A DNA stretch of 64,000 nt from Argentina anserina (taxonomy: Eukaryota > Streptophyta > Magnoliopsida > Rosales > Rosaceae), in assembly GCF_933775445.1 (NCBI RefSeq), contig NC_065875.1, positions 10,491,001-10,555,000 of the forward strand, in the 5' to 3' direction. A model generated the notes under the pieces. It saw only the letters and a list, made by a program, of their open reading frames with translations, ran no database searches and was not told the DNA's origin. Numbering within the stretch: the first letter of the stretch is position 1; every line of letters begins with the position of its first letter. A program made the position numbers and the translations under genes. Below are positions 1-16,783 of the stretch, in pieces.

Positions 1-591
1 CGAGTTTTTGATTTCCAAACAAGGTAAATGTCATAACTAAAGGTAAACGCTACGAAATTTGTTGTCAATTTAGAAAATAGATATTACAAAGTAGACTTTG
101 TAAAGTAATTTTGTAAAACCACAAGAATAATTTGGTAAAACAAGTTAATTGGTAAAAGGGTGAACTTGTAAATAGTAATAGCTAGCTACAAGGGGCAAAA
201 TTGTATGGCCCCTTTTGGTTAACAAGATGTCAAGACATGAAAATGAATTATTTTCCTTCCCAAACTAATGTCCACTACTATAGTGGGAAGCATGAGTTTG
301 GTGTCAACAACTTCACTAATAAATAATTCTTCCCAAAATGCCCATTATTAAGACAAAAATAGATGGAGAGAAAACATATGTTGTAAGGGTTAAGATTGTG
401 AATAACAAAAAATGAAAAATAAAATAAAAAAAGGAAGAATAAAAGTCCATTCTCGCTCTCGAGTAAGGGTTAAAGGACACTAGGGTTTCTTAGTCGTCAT
501 CTTCAGTCTTTTCTAGATATGTCGTTGTATGTGGTGGTACTTGGCCCTATTAGAGTGGTGTTGGGAAATGTATTGAAAAGCTTCTACTGCA
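1..591. other. AT-rich intergenic DNA, no gene seen
   Basis: No splice-consistent coding frame or structural repeat was seen here. The final part, from about 440, may be the decayed 5' leader of the DUF4283-like remnant that follows. Confidence 0.4.
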
Positions 592-855
592 ATGGAAGGA
601 GTTGTGGAGGACTTGGCCTCTAAGTTGATTATTTTAAATGCAGAAGACTTAAAAGTAATCAAATTGGAGGATCTCGAACATGTGACTGTGAAGCGATTTT
701 GGATGGTCAGAAGATTGGTAACGGCGAAGGATTTTAATATAGATGCTTTGATCAATACTTTGAAGAGGATTTGGAAGTTGAAAGGAGATGTGAGCATAGC
801 ATTTTGGGGGTGTTCTGATAGGTTGGTGATGTCCTTTAAATTGGAGGCGGATTAA
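592..855 (+). pseudogene. DUF4283-like fragment of a LINE-type ORF1
   Basis: An 87-residue open frame starts MEGVVEDLASKL and contains a segment of the type HVTVKRFWMVRRLVTAKDFN followed by IWKLKGDVSI and LVMSFKLEAD. This order (acidic start, RFWxVxRLxTxK, WKxKGDVxI, F-F-EAD) is how I remember the plant DUF4283 domain, which sits at the N-terminus of proteins encoded by or derived from non-LTR retrotransposons. The frame stops right after the F-x-EAD motif, where the family normally continues into a zinc-knuckle protein of several hundred residues, so only the first domain is left. No reverse transcriptase follows. I call it a relic; a small domesticated gene is possible but no intron signals or start context support one. 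Confidence 0.45.
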
Positions 856-1041
856 TTTGTTTTTTCGTTGGACTCAAGTTTTGCTTGTTTATTTTGGTTT
901 GTTTTCCTTCATAGTTTGTAGGTAATAATGAGCTTGGTCTTTGTAGTGGAGCTTGCTCCGGCAGGATTTAGGAATATTTGGTCGTGATTTGATGGCTAAA
1001 GAAGTTATTTATTATTCTAAAAAAAGGTATGTAAATATAAA

Positions 1042-2035
1042 AATATGTAAAAAGGGTTCTATTTGCACCTCTCAAATTACTATGTGTACCTCCACTATTT
1101 TTCTGTTTTTGTTTGAATTGTTAAACTCATATGAAAAGACCAATAAGGACAAATGTATAAATAGAAAGAATTGTTTTTTTCTTTTACTATTTGTACCTCA
1201 CGGCCTCACCACAAGAGTACTCTTTAAAACAGCCCAAAAACCCAGAAAACCTAAATCCGATTAAGAAGGAAGACTTGAAATTATTCAAGAATGAAGAATT
1301 AAAAAGGGAATGATGATGAATAAATTAATCAATCCATTGAATCAAGTCTGAGTTATTCACAAGTTTTGAAGTGAAGAAACATCATCAAAATTGAACTAAT
1401 GTTTAATCACCATGTTTGTCTACGGAGCGGTATTACAAAATTAGGTTATAGATCTCCCTTCACTGTAATTCTTCATATGAGAATATTTGTAGATGTTCCA
1501 TATGGTAACACGGCCACCTCTCTTCCACCAATTCACTTTGATTCGCTCTTATTTCATTAGAAAATTTTGCAATTGTTACCAAAATAATATATGCCCAGAG
1601 AATGCATGATACCCATTTGGAGTTCATTGTAAAAAAAAAAACCCAAAAAATCTAAATCAATTTAAAATGTAGAATCGTCGATTCAATGGTATTGAATTGA
1701 AGAGTAGAAAGCGAGGAGTCTCACTATGTTCGGCTCGTATTCAAACTACCCAGAGAAACAAAATTAATCATGTATGTTGTGTAGAGAGCTAATTAAGAGG
1801 AGAAAGAAATCTTTGTAGATTGAAAGAGAGTTTGATGATGGTTCTAATAGCTATTGTCAGAGAGAAAGAATGAGAGAGTTTGACTTACGAAACGACTACG
1901 ATAGGTGGAGGTTATCAAAGTAAAAAAGAGGAGGCATGCTTAGGTTTTCTTGAAAATTAAAATAAAAAAGGAAGTGTATTAAGTAACAGAGGTACACCGT
2001 ACACATAGTAACCAAATAGAAACCCCAATATGTAA
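1042..2035. mobile_element. MITE-like DNA element with 9-bp target duplication
   Basis: The 9-mer AATATGTAA occurs at 1042-1050 and again at 2027-2035. The 976 bp between them begin AAAGGGTTCTATTTG. They end with the inverted counterpart GGGGTTTCTATTTGG, and the inner flanks also share ACTATGTGTAC in inverted orientation. A 9-bp duplication fits a Mutator-like (MULE) origin. The open frame at 953-1264 crosses the left end and is not a gene. The interior is AT-rich with no transposase, so the element is non-autonomous. The terminal repeats are imperfect and the insertion is probably old. Confidence 0.5.
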
Positions 2036-2126
2036 TTGTCAAAAGGTCCGAGACTCCGACTTGGTATGAACCGGGTCGGGTAGTAGAGTCGAAATCAACA
2101 TTGTTGGTTTGAGATTGGAATTATTA

Positions 2127-2152
2127 AGAGAGAGAGAGAGAGAGAGAGAGAG
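2127..2152. repeat. (GA)n microsatellite in the CDKC 5' leader
   Basis: About 13 AG/GA dinucleotides lie 235 bases before the CDKC start codon. GA tracts are common in plant 5' leaders and core promoters and can bind BBR/BPC factors. A GAA run also precedes the ATG at about 2358-2377. Confidence 0.7.
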
Positions 2153-2386
2153 CTGCGTATTCTCTCCTTGTCTTCCTCAACCTGAAGAAGCAAGCACCTC
2201 TAGGGTTTTCTCCGATTCTCCTTCTTCAGCTCAACACCCCAAATCTGCAATCTCAGAAAGCAGCTACTGTAGCTCACTACAAGATTCCTATACTCGCGTG
2301 GCTCTTCTTTTTCTCCATCGGAGGTCTTAGTTTTAGAGAGATATTTCAATAACACTGAAGAAGAAGAAGAAGAAGAAGGGGGCGAA

Positions 2387-7272
<4,886 letters not shown>

Positions 7273-8526
7273 CTGTCGATGTGGTTATTAGATGTTATGC
7301 TATCATGACTTGAACCCTTGATGCAAGGGGTATGAGCCAGAATGGCTCGGGAAATGTTATTTACAGATGCGGTAGAGACCAACTGTTATATGATTGCCAC
7401 AACATATATCTGATTTATATGTAAAATATATTAAAGTCAGAGTTGCTGGACTTGTTACCTGTAATCAGGTTGTTATTGAGTTCGGAAATATAGTCCTTGT
7501 CGCTGTTGTTTTATGGATTCTGTTTGTACTAGGGCAATCATGCAGGAGTGGTCATGTTTATTGTAAGATTGTACATTTGCATATCTGATTTTGTGTCTGT
7601 ACCATCTGTGAGGAGTTCTTGGATGATGAGGTGCTGATGAGAAAGTATGTTGTATTTATCAAGTGAACCAATTATTCTCCGTGTTGCTTTTTGTGATGAA
7701 CTGTGACCGGAGATGAATCCGATATATCCACACTCTGACATTGTTAGAGCACTTTATATAATGTAAAGAACTCATATTTCAGCCATATCTCAAGGCAAGT
7801 GCCATTTTGTCCAGTTGATTTTTCTCAATTTTAGGCTTTTAGCAGTTCTAACTTCTAAGAATACGTTTAACAGTTCAACTTGATATTTGTGAGTTGGAAT
7901 CTACACTTGGGAGTAATGTTATGCTTTGTTAAATTTATCATGCTCGTCTTATTTAGTCTGGTTGTAGATAGATAAGCCTTCTGTTATCACTTTCAGCATT
8001 GATGTGGTAACTAGGACAAAATGCATTGATGTGGTAAATAGGTTTCATTTGTAAATAAGACCTAAAATAATTAGCCCAATAACATTGGCAACCGCATGAA
8101 GATAAAGTACACTTTTCTGTTTTTACCGTCATTTATTTGGTCATTGCCGGAAGTCAGATTTTCTCCTGTTTTACCTTTGTTTTTGTGTTCAATAGACGTT
8201 GAGGAATTTCCATGTTTTCGTGCATGGACGCCTGGTTAGCTTTTGACATAAGGACGTTATTTCTCAATTGTGTCATTCCATTCATGCATGTTAAGAGTAA
8301 GAGCAAAATGGCTGCCAAGGGATGTGATATTTCGTGTACAAAGCTTGTACTTCACAGATCGAAGGTATCCAAAATTGAAATTTGAGATGAATTTATTTTG
8401 TAAAATTGGAAATGTAATATTTTTGATCTTCATGCCATTATGAATTATTTATGCTTGACTAAAACAACAACACAATATACGAGTATTGCCCTTGCTCTTG
8501 TCAACTTATCAGATGCCAACTTCATC
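7273..8526. other. CDKC 3' untranslated region and convergent intergenic DNA
   Basis: The first 400-600 bases after the CDKC stop are probably its 3' UTR. The rest separates it from the convergent peroxidase gene. Open frames here (for example 7394-7588) show no coding character. Confidence 0.5.
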
Positions 8527-10207
8527 TTAGTGGTTTGGAACTCGGCAATTCTGGCGTATCTCTCCCTGGTCACCTGTCAAAACCTTGATAGCTCCCATTC
8601 TGCTCATTGAGTAAGCAAATGACCTTCGAAAATCTTCGAAAGTAGCAGCAAACTCATCGGTGATATCTTTTGTATCTTCACCAAACAGTAGCTGCTGGTC
8701 GATTCCCAGCACAGCTTTCTTGGATAGAACTCTGGAGTAGTAGGATTCTGTGAAATTATAATGGGATCCTGATTGAGGGTTTAAGTACACCAGCGGGTCG
8801 GTCTGTCCCTTTTGTGTTTTTGGTGGACATAGCTTTCTCATGGAGGATAAGAATGAGGGATCCATGTTTGGGTCTGGCTTTTTTGTTCCCTTAAAATTGT
8901 AGAGCCGATCCAAAATGTAGCGACAATGAGTTTTGCCCATTGAATGTGAACCTGAACGTTAAACACAAAACCATAAATTTTAAAACTGTGTAAATATACT
9001 GTAGTCTTATTCATCATTCGGATTTGTTCTTCGTTTTCGTTTGTTCCGTTTGCCCCTCTTTAGTTTTTTATTGCTAGCATGTACGATTAGTAACAAATGC
9101 ATGTTTTCGAATGTATATAAGAACAAAGGAGTATCCATCTGCATGGCTAACAAGAGCATGCATGGAATGATTAGAACGTAGGAGGTCGAGGTATAGTTGA
9201 TCGAAGAAAAAGTCTGTCTCACCTAGTAGGGTAGTCATATCCAACACATTCAACCCTCTGGATTTGAAGTATTCAAGTGAAGCTTGCCATGAAATGGAGG
9301 GTAAGGGAAGGTCGACTGATGACTTGCTTGATGTTAGCCCGTCCCTTCGTCCCGTAAACACAGGATAAGATGGTGCACCTGCCTGTAGATATGGATGGAT
9401 GGATATATTATATATAGTTTATTGTACGTAATTCCCAGAATTTTTTATGAAGTTTAATGCAAATAATTAAACTTGCAAATAAATAAATAATCAAAATTAA
9501 ATTGAAACTAGCTAGCCCTAGATTAAGTACCAAAGCAACAGCATCTCTGGTGGCAAGGTTGAGAAGATCAGCACAAGAGACGGCACCGGGGCACCGTTGT
9601 TCAAGAACCTTTTTGATCCGGTCGATGAAAACAAAACCTCCCAGTCCCGAATTCTGTGGTGCAGTTTTCTCCGAGTTTGGACCATCTAGCAGCACTGATG
9701 CATCACAACCCTGCATTCAAATTAATTTGAAGTAATTAATTGACCAGCAAACTCTTATTGTTTACATAAAATTTCTTTTTCAAAGAAGAGAGAAGCGGGA
9801 AGTGCGTTATATTTTGACCAACGTTCACAGAACACGAGCACTACGGTCCACAGCTTGGTGAGACTCTACAAGTTATGATGGGATGATGAATATGAACATA
9901 TAACTTGAGCGATGGAGAAGGAAAGAAAGAGTTGATGGGTACGTACAGTTACGAAGCAATCAGAGTAGAGCAACCGGAGAAGCTTAGCGGTGATGCTTTT
10001 ATCTTTGTCCCAATGCAACTTGACTTGGTGCCGGACATAAAGTTCAGCGTCGCGGCATGTGTTAGTGACTTTGTAGTAATGCCACATCAACTTCTTTTGC
10101 TGTGGTGGTGGTGGTGGCGGAGAAGGAGCGGACGAACACACAGACACTAGAAGTGGAAGGACGACGACCACAAGAAACACCAATATTCTTTGGTTTCTCA
10201 TTGCCAT
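8527..10207 (-). CDS. PER26: Class III peroxidase, PER26 type, without the distal His
   Basis: Four exons, read in minus direction: 10207-9947, 9710-9531, 9382-9223, 8951-8527; 1026 nt, 341 residues. It begins with a secretory signal (about 1-27, [15 protein letters not shown] core) and a proline run. Class III peroxidases are secreted haem enzymes using H2O2 in cell-wall and redox chemistry. Visible: distal block [18 protein letters not shown] (78-95), [15 protein letters not shown] around the second splice site, proximal haem-ligand His203 in [10 protein letters not shown], and GRRDG. The usual distal catalytic His is Ser82, although Arg78 remains. The C-terminal part ([25 protein letters not shown]) matches my memory of Arabidopsis probable peroxidase 26, which I recall also lacking that His. 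The second ATG of the longer frame was chosen because it starts directly on the signal peptide. Peroxidase activity is doubtful. Confidence 0.9.
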
Positions 10208-10307
10208 TTTCTTCTTCTCCCACCAAAAACCTAGCAACGTACTTACTCCTGCGAACTGCTATGTATCTTAACACAAACAAGTCTGTACTACCCCTTACTC
10301 GATAGCT

Positions 10308-10317
10308 CATATATATA
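10308..10317 (-). promoter_or_regulatory. Possible TATA box of the peroxidase gene
   Basis: A TATATAT stretch (minus-strand reading) lies about 100 bp upstream of the peroxidase ATG, leaving a normal-length leader of about 70 bp. Assigned by position and composition only. Confidence 0.4.
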
Positions 10318-10329
10318 CACACACCATAT

Positions 10330-11708
10330 CGAACAAGAACCTAAATCGACCAATGCTGCCATCCTAGTCTTGTTAATTAAGGCCGGCACGGTGTGAACGA
10401 AGAGTTTTGAGGAAGCACATGGCCTGTGGAACTTGCATTCATTCTACTCTACGCCATCGATTTCCTCTTTCTCAACTTGTGTGCTGTGCCCTAACCCAAA
10501 TTCAAACTTAATCAAACGTAGAGAGCAAGGAATAGGCAAGTCTGCATGGGAGAGTGAGCTGAGCAGCTGGCCTTCCTTCCTGGCCTTTATTGGGGCATAC
10601 ATTTTCAGTCTTGCAATGACAACTTTTGTGATCCCCGTCAAAGCAATTCACACGCCCCAAGTGCCAAGTGCATTATAAATTACAGGCAGGAGACACGCCA
10701 CCCCATATATTACAGGCCGGCCCCAACCCAGACTTGTTTTTCGATCGATCGATCTGGGACCTTGAATCTGAAGTGAAGTGAATGTATTGTATTATGTTTT
10801 TATATAGGAGCTGTACTCACGCTTCTCCAATTCTCTATTGCCATAAACACTCAATCTCCGTCGACGCCGATTCCCGCCAATAGTTTACGCCTCTCCTCTT
10901 TTCATCCGCTTTGTAACAGAAGGGATTTCCAGAGGCTAGATATAGGTTTGGAAGGTAAGGGAACCAAAGTACTTTTCTGAAGGAAAAAATATTCATCCCA
11001 AACCATTGATCACTTTTTTGTGATCTCTGATTCAAATTTCTTCATGCCTTCTGGAGCAATATATAATATGGGTTATTCTATATATTATATATAGTCATTC
11101 CACAGAATTCAATCCGTTCATTTGTTTTATCTAGTTAGATACATTAACGATTATTAAATTAGCTAAAAATTTACATACATGATATATATGTTATTACTTA
11201 AGGACTGGACAGTGAAAATGTGAAAAATCGATCAAAAAGTTAATTTAAAAGGGAAATCCAAACCATAAGAATAAATGAGGACACACCTTAGAATAAAACA
11301 CATCTGATGGGTGTGGTAATAATTAATTTTACAAAAATTAATATGTATTTATTGCAAGGATCTAATTGCAAATAGTGGAGATAACAAACATTTATATTGA
11401 GGGAAAAGTTATCTACATAGGAAATAAATTTTTTTGTCTATTCTGATTTTATCTTTTATCTTATTTTTCCTAAATTATTTAATTTTAAAATAACATATGG
11501 TGCAAGGTTGTTTACACTAGAACCTAAATTAGATGGTTAAGATGAAAAAATGTGATAGAAATCAAAGTTTGCCAAATGATTGATTATTTATTTAATTTTT
11601 AAAAAAAATATGGTGCAAGGGTGTTTACACTACCTAAATTAGACGGTTAAGATGAAAAAAATATGATTGAAGTTTGCCAAATGATAGATCCCTCATATAA
11701 ACCCAAAT
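10330..11708. other. Peroxidase upstream and intergenic DNA
   Basis: No gene seen. It holds a near-duplicate segment (tatggtgcaaggntgtttacac at about 11498 and 11609, followed by a shared stretch including gttaagatgaaaaaa), so a local duplication of about 110 bp. The interval ends where a GGGCCGGGC-rich transposon terminus begins. Confidence 0.4.
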
Positions 11709-14273
11709 ATGGGCTTCCCTCGTCAACGGGCCGGGCTCGGCCCATAAGTGGTGGACCCGAGCCAAGTCGGGCCGGGCTTAGTACATTTAAATAAATGACG
11801 GGCCGGGTCGGGCCGGACCAGGTATTTTTTTCATACATATCCAAGCCCGCCCACCTAAAGCGGGTCTTGCGGGTTTTTGCGGGCCGGGCCTTGCAGGCTT
11901 GTATTAGAAGAAAAAAAAAACAGAATACCCTTATTTAAATGTTTGGAACAATAAAAAAATATTAGCAAACATTCTAAAAAAAAGTCACAAATAAATTCTA
12001 ATTTCGAAATATTGTCGATTGACACCAACAGATGTGGTCGGTATATATGTTTAGGGAACCCGTAAAAATTTAATCTGTTTTAAATATGGTTTGATAGTCC
12101 GTACCTATGGTCAATAAAAAAAGAGACATTTTGACATAATAAAACCCCATTAACCGGGATTTTGAAAAATGAGTTTTCTCGTTGCGATCACGCACGATCA
12201 GTGACAAAAATTAGGTGATTTCAAATATATAAACAGCTTTCAGCATTCATATATTGGTAATGTGTCATATCATAGGGCATAATAGTGGTGTTTTTGGTTT
12301 ATCGGAAATTCCGACAGTCAAACGAGGTCTGAATTGAATGAAATTTTAAAATGGTCACTAAATACATATACCGATCACATCGGATGGTTTAGATCGATTC
12401 CAAGAAGTTTCCTTCATATAGTCGCTTCATAATGTGATAGTTTTATTATAAAAACCTAATATAAAGGTTATGATATATTAGTGGCAACTTCAGTGATCGA
12501 CAACTCCAATTCGAAATACGGTCGATCGACACCAGTATATGTGATCGATATATATATTTAGAGACCCCGTAATTCGTCCTTTTTAGACATAGTTTGACCA
12601 TCCGTACCTACGGTCAACAGAAAAAAAATGCATTTTGACATATTAAAACCCCATCGACTGGGGCTTTGCCAAATTAGTTTCCTCGGTGCGACCGCGCACG
12701 ATCGGTGAGAAAAATTAGATGATTTCATATATGCAAACGGTTTTCGACGTTCGCATCCTGGTAATGGGTCATCCCTTAGGGCATATTAGTGGTGTTTTCG
12801 GTTTACCAGAAATTTTGACGGTCAAACGATGTCTAAATTTGATGAAATTTTTACACGGTCAATAAATATATATACTGATCACATCGGCTGGTGTCGATTG
12901 ATCCTGAGAAGTTTCATTCATATAGTCGCTTCATAATGCGATAGTTTTATTCTATACCTAATATAAAAGGTTATGATACATTAGTGGACACTTAGGTGAT
13001 CGACAAATCCAGTTCGAAATATGGTCGATTGAGACCAGCAAATGTGATCGGTATATATATTTAGGGACCCCGTAAAAATTTTGTCTGTTTTGAACATAGT
13101 TTGACTGTTCGTACCTACGGTTAACAAAAAAAGAGGCGTTTTGACATATTAAAACCCCATTAACTGGGGCTTTGCCAAATAGGTTTCCTCAGTGAGACCG
13201 CGCATGATAGATAATAAAAATTAGGTGATAAACGGCTTTTAGCGTTCGTATCTTTGTAATAGGTCATCCCTTAGGGAATATTAGTGGTGTTTTCAGTTTA
13301 CTGGAAATTCTGACGGTTAAACGAGGTTCAAATTCGATGAAATTTTTACAGGATCACTAAATATAAGTACCAATCACATCGGCTGGTGTCGATTAATCCT
13401 GAGAACTTTCATTCATATAGTCACTTCATAATCTGATATTTTTATTTTAAACCTAGTATAAAGGTTATGATACATTAGTGGACAGTTCGGCAATCGACAA
13501 CTCCGGTTCTAAATACGGTCGATCGACACCAGTATATGTGATCGATATATATATTTAGAGACCCCGTAATTCGTCATTTTTAGACATAGTTTGACTGTCC
13601 GTATCTACGGTCAACAAAAAAAAGGGATTTTGACATATTAAAACCCCATCGACCGGGGATTTACCAAATGAGTTTCCTCGGTGCGACCGCGCATGATCGG
13701 TGATAAAAATTAGATTATTTCATATATGCAAACGGCTTTCGACGTTCACATCCTGGTAATAGGTCCTCCCTTAGGGCATATAAGTGGTGTTTTTGATTTA
13801 CCGGAAATTTTGACGGTCAGACGAATTCCGAATTAGATGAAGTTTTAACGGGGTCACTAAATATTAGTACCGATAACATCAGTTGGTGTCGATTAATCCT
13901 AAGAATTTACTTCATATACTTCATAATGCTACAATTTTATTTTAAATCTAGTATAAAGTTATAATATAAAGAAATCTAAAATTTTAAATATAGTATTATT
14001 AACATATATAATATTTTATGTATAATTATTACTAAAAAAGACATATAATTGATATATGTATAATATATTATATGTATGTATAATATTTTATTTCTTGGCG
14101 GACTTTTTCGGGCCGGGCCTTGAGGGTTTTTGGCGGGCCGGGCTGAGTTTCACACATTTAAAGTAAGCCCGGCTCTCTACTCACCGAAGTGGGCTTTGGC
14201 GAGATTTCTCGCGGGCTGGGCCGGGCAAAATGCCCATCAAGCTTGCGGGTCTCCTCGGGCTTTTCGGATCCGC
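11709..14273 (+). mobile_element. Non-autonomous DNA-transposon-like element, copy A
   Basis: The left end is a GC-rich block with GGGCCGGGCTCGGCCC and several GGGCCGG/GCCCGCC motifs (11718-11900). The right end is a second GC-rich block (14097-14270) ending TTCGGATCCGC. Between them lie AT-rich DNA and four ~0.5-kb tandem units. The same left and right blocks bound copy B at 26192-31971. Clustered subterminal GGGCCGGG motifs and TAGGG-type ends suggest hAT, but no clean 8-bp target duplication was found and there is no transposase, so the superfamily is uncertain. Its right tip is interrupted at 14274 by a PIF/Harbinger fragment. Confidence 0.55.
12000..13970 (+). repeat. Four tandem ~500-bp units inside copy A
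   Basis: Units begin near 12002, 12511, 13012 and 13508 with a variant of TTCGAAATAnnGTCGATNGA. Each runs through a tacggtcaacaaaaaa motif, a ttttgacatattaaaacccc block and a tagtcgcttcataatg block. Spacing is 509, 501 and 496 bp. Units 1 and 3 share one variant (ccgtaaaaattt) and units 2 and 4 another (agagaccccgtaattcgtc), so the array has a ~1-kb higher-order period. Confidence 0.8.
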
Positions 14274-14818
14274 GAGCATATGCACCCTATTTACTCTATC
14301 ACACCACCAATCCATCAATTAAATTGCCATTATCAATTACTATTCACTACAAATTGCATTTTTGTATCAGTTTTTATCTCTGTCGATTCATCAATTACTA
14401 TTGATCGATTTAAGAATTTATTTATTAGATCTTATAAGTTAACTTTAACCAATCGCCAAACGACACATGCCTTTGTCGGATATTGTTATCACCCAAATAA
14501 TGTTATAGGATTTCTGATAAGATTTTTGACGAATGACAATTCAACACGTATATTAATCATTAAATTTTATCAATAGAAACTAGACATAGATAAGATTGAT
14601 CACCAACTAATCTTCACAACTTTCTTCCAAATATTTCAATACACATTATCTCAATAGTTCTCTAGATTTCCTCATTTCCCCATCATTACGATGAGTTCTT
14701 TACGCAATTTGTTAAAGCAGAGACAACAACACAGTCAAGAGGATGCATAGATGATGGATGCCATGATGAATAACGCAGCCATGATGATGGCACACCTTGA
14801 TACTTCACATGAACCACA
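14274..14818 (+). mobile_element. Truncated PIF/Harbinger element, 5' end only
   Basis: It starts GAGCATATGCACC and is closely similar over about 545 bp to the left end of the Harbinger element at 56024. That includes the beginning of the transposase frame (ATGAGTTCTTTACGC at about 14691), which here has one early in-frame stop. Similarity ends at gaaccaca. The right end is missing. The element sits inside the right tip of copy A, after GGATCCGC, a sequence still uninterrupted in copy B at about 31944, so it inserted later than copy A. Confidence 0.7.
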
Positions 14819-15560
14819 TGAGGAAACTCTTTGGTCGCTAAACTTCTTCACAGCCTGTAAGTAGAAAAGGACTGACAAGTCATGAATTCGTCCAGAGAAG
14901 GAAAATCAAGTGCCAATAGTGCTTGTATATCACATTCCTCAGGTGGAGGAGGAATATCATCTAGAGAATCTCATGTTGCAACACCATCATTACACGACCC
15001 CGCCAGATCAGAATGCCAGAGAGAAGGAGAAGGCAAGTCATCTAGAGAAGTCAACTCAACGGCTGCTAATGCTTCTTGATCAGGCTTAGTGGCGCAGGAT
15101 AAGCCGTGAAATCTTCTACATGAGGAAACTCTAGGGTCGCTAAAGCTTCTTCACAGTCCATAAGTGGAGGACAAGTCATGAATTCGTCCAGAGAAGAAAA
15201 ATCAAGTGTCGATAGTGCTTGTATATGACATTCCTCAGGTGGAGGAGGGCAAACCATACAAGAAGAATCCAGAGAAGGATACTCATACTCCCATGTTTCA
15301 CTAACGACGCCATTGAAAAACTCAAAATTATCCTCCTTTTGAAAATAGGCATAGTTGGACTCTTATCAGCTTTACTTGAGTCCTACATTAATAGTTTTCT
15401 CATAACAATTCTCTTTCCAAGCTTCTTATCCTCCAATACATCACTTTGTTCACGTTTCCTCTTCTTTTCTCTTGGCATTCCAGAAGATTTTTTGTACCGA
15501 TCATTTCTACTCAAAAGTAGGATAGCACCCTCGTGAACAAGGCTAGTGTACTCTTCCAAA
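14819..15560 (-). pseudogene. Decayed minus-strand coding remnant with a duplicated motif
   Basis: Read on the minus strand, 15560-14819 gives a broken protein: a basic, NLS-like stretch (MPREKKRKREQ, near 15480), then WEYEYPSLDSSCMVCPPPPEEC, and two copies of a module PPPPEECxIQALxxLDFxSLDEF followed by a motif of the type EEALATLEFPH. The modules map to about 15250-15120 and 14960-14815. The DNA copies are about 85-90% alike by eye. I do not recognise the family. Acidic Leu/Asp-rich repeats of this kind occur in retrotransposon-encoded accessory ORFs, so a transposon origin is a guess. Frames shift and stop between modules. Confidence 0.4.
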
Positions 15561-15942
15561 AATCACTCGCCCAGATGTACAGACCCCTCATTTAATCTAA
15601 GCTTCCTTTTTCTCCCAATCGGCTTCCTTTCTCCTCCAGCCTCGCCCTCTTCATCATACACCAATTTTGAAGTCAGTTTTTGGCATCAAAATTCACACCT
15701 TTCTCTCTTATTAAAATTGCAGCATTTTTCGCTTTGAACTCAATCTCTTCATAAAAGAAGAGAAAAAAAAAATACAACAACTCCGTATTGTTATAAATCC
15801 TAGATTACCTCTCCCAAATTTCCCGAGGCTCGTCCTAGCAAAACAAATCACATTCATATATAACAAAATTTGAAGTAACATTAAAACTAACAAAGTCCCT
15901 AATCAATTGTGATTCAGTAGGATGAAAATAAATATTTGTACA
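15561..15942. other. Intergenic/repeat-flank DNA, nothing recognised
   Basis: Pyrimidine-rich stretches and short chance frames only. Confidence 0.3.
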
Positions 15943-16307
15943 TGTGATGACATGTGTTTTCATTAATAATCAGTAACTATTTGTTAAAATGAAAAAAAAG
16001 TCGGGCATTGTCGAGTTAGAACCGACATAAGAAAAGGAGAGAGATCTAACTCTCAGTCTCTCTTTATTTTTGGCGGTGGGAAAAGAAAATCCAAAGGATT
16101 ATCATTATCTCTCCATCTCCAAAGGAAGTAAAGCCATCGATTCTCTCTCTCTCTCTCTCTCTCATACGAGAGTAGCGAAAATCTATGGAAATCAGTGGTG
16201 AGGTTTTATTGGGGTTGTGAGTAATTGATGATGACTATAAACTGACAATCCATTGAGGAAATTTTAATACCAGATTGGTCTTTATTAATTTGGGTTAGGG
16301 TGTTACA
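15943..16307 (+). mobile_element. LTR of an old Ty3/gypsy-like element (copy 1)
   Basis: It starts TGTGATGACATGTGTTTTC and ends GTTAGGGTGTTACA. The start and the next ~200 bp are repeated from 17119 (TGTGATAACTTGTGTTTTC). Directly after it comes AAGTTGTATTAGAGC, a degenerate form of the TTGGTATCAGAGC primer site used by many gypsy elements (initiator Met tRNA). A CT microsatellite lies at about 16142-16163. Confidence 0.6.
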
Positions 16308-16528
16308 AAGTTGTATTAGAGCTATTATTGAACATGATTTGTACTTTTAGGAATAATCTTAGATTCTCATTCTAAGTTCCTTTAAGTGGTTGCACCTATG
16401 TATGACTGAAAATTTGACATCCGAAGATACATATGCATTCTACTCTTTTGTTTATATGATTGACCTATTATTGACCATTTAATATTGGACAAATTTCGAG
16501 GACGAAATTTTCTTAAGTGGGATAGAAT
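16308..16528 (+). mobile_element. Collapsed internal region of the gypsy remnant
   Basis: Only about 220 bp remain between the primer-site relic and the 3' boundary. The last part, AATTTCGAGGACGAAATTTT followed by CTTAAGTGGGATAGAAT, is the familiar end of gypsy pol running into the polypurine tract. Gag and pol are gone, so the element is internally deleted. Confidence 0.55.
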
Positions 16529-16739
16529 CTATGAAGCACGGACACGTGCTATGGGCACCGTATTGTCGGATATGGACACGCGTGGACACGCGAGCTAACT
16601 TTGGACACGGCCCGGACACGCACCAACTCATAATAAAAGTGAAAGTGCTTATGGTGAGAATCGAACTTTGGTCATCCAAGGCACTCAACAACTCCTCAAC
16701 CATTCCAACATATTCAACTTTTGTTATATTTATGCACAC

Positions 16740-16783
<44 letters not shown>

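Noticed and set aside
953..1264. 103-residue frame
   Set aside because: Crosses the left end of the 1042-2035 DNA element and has no recognisable domain or conserved composition.
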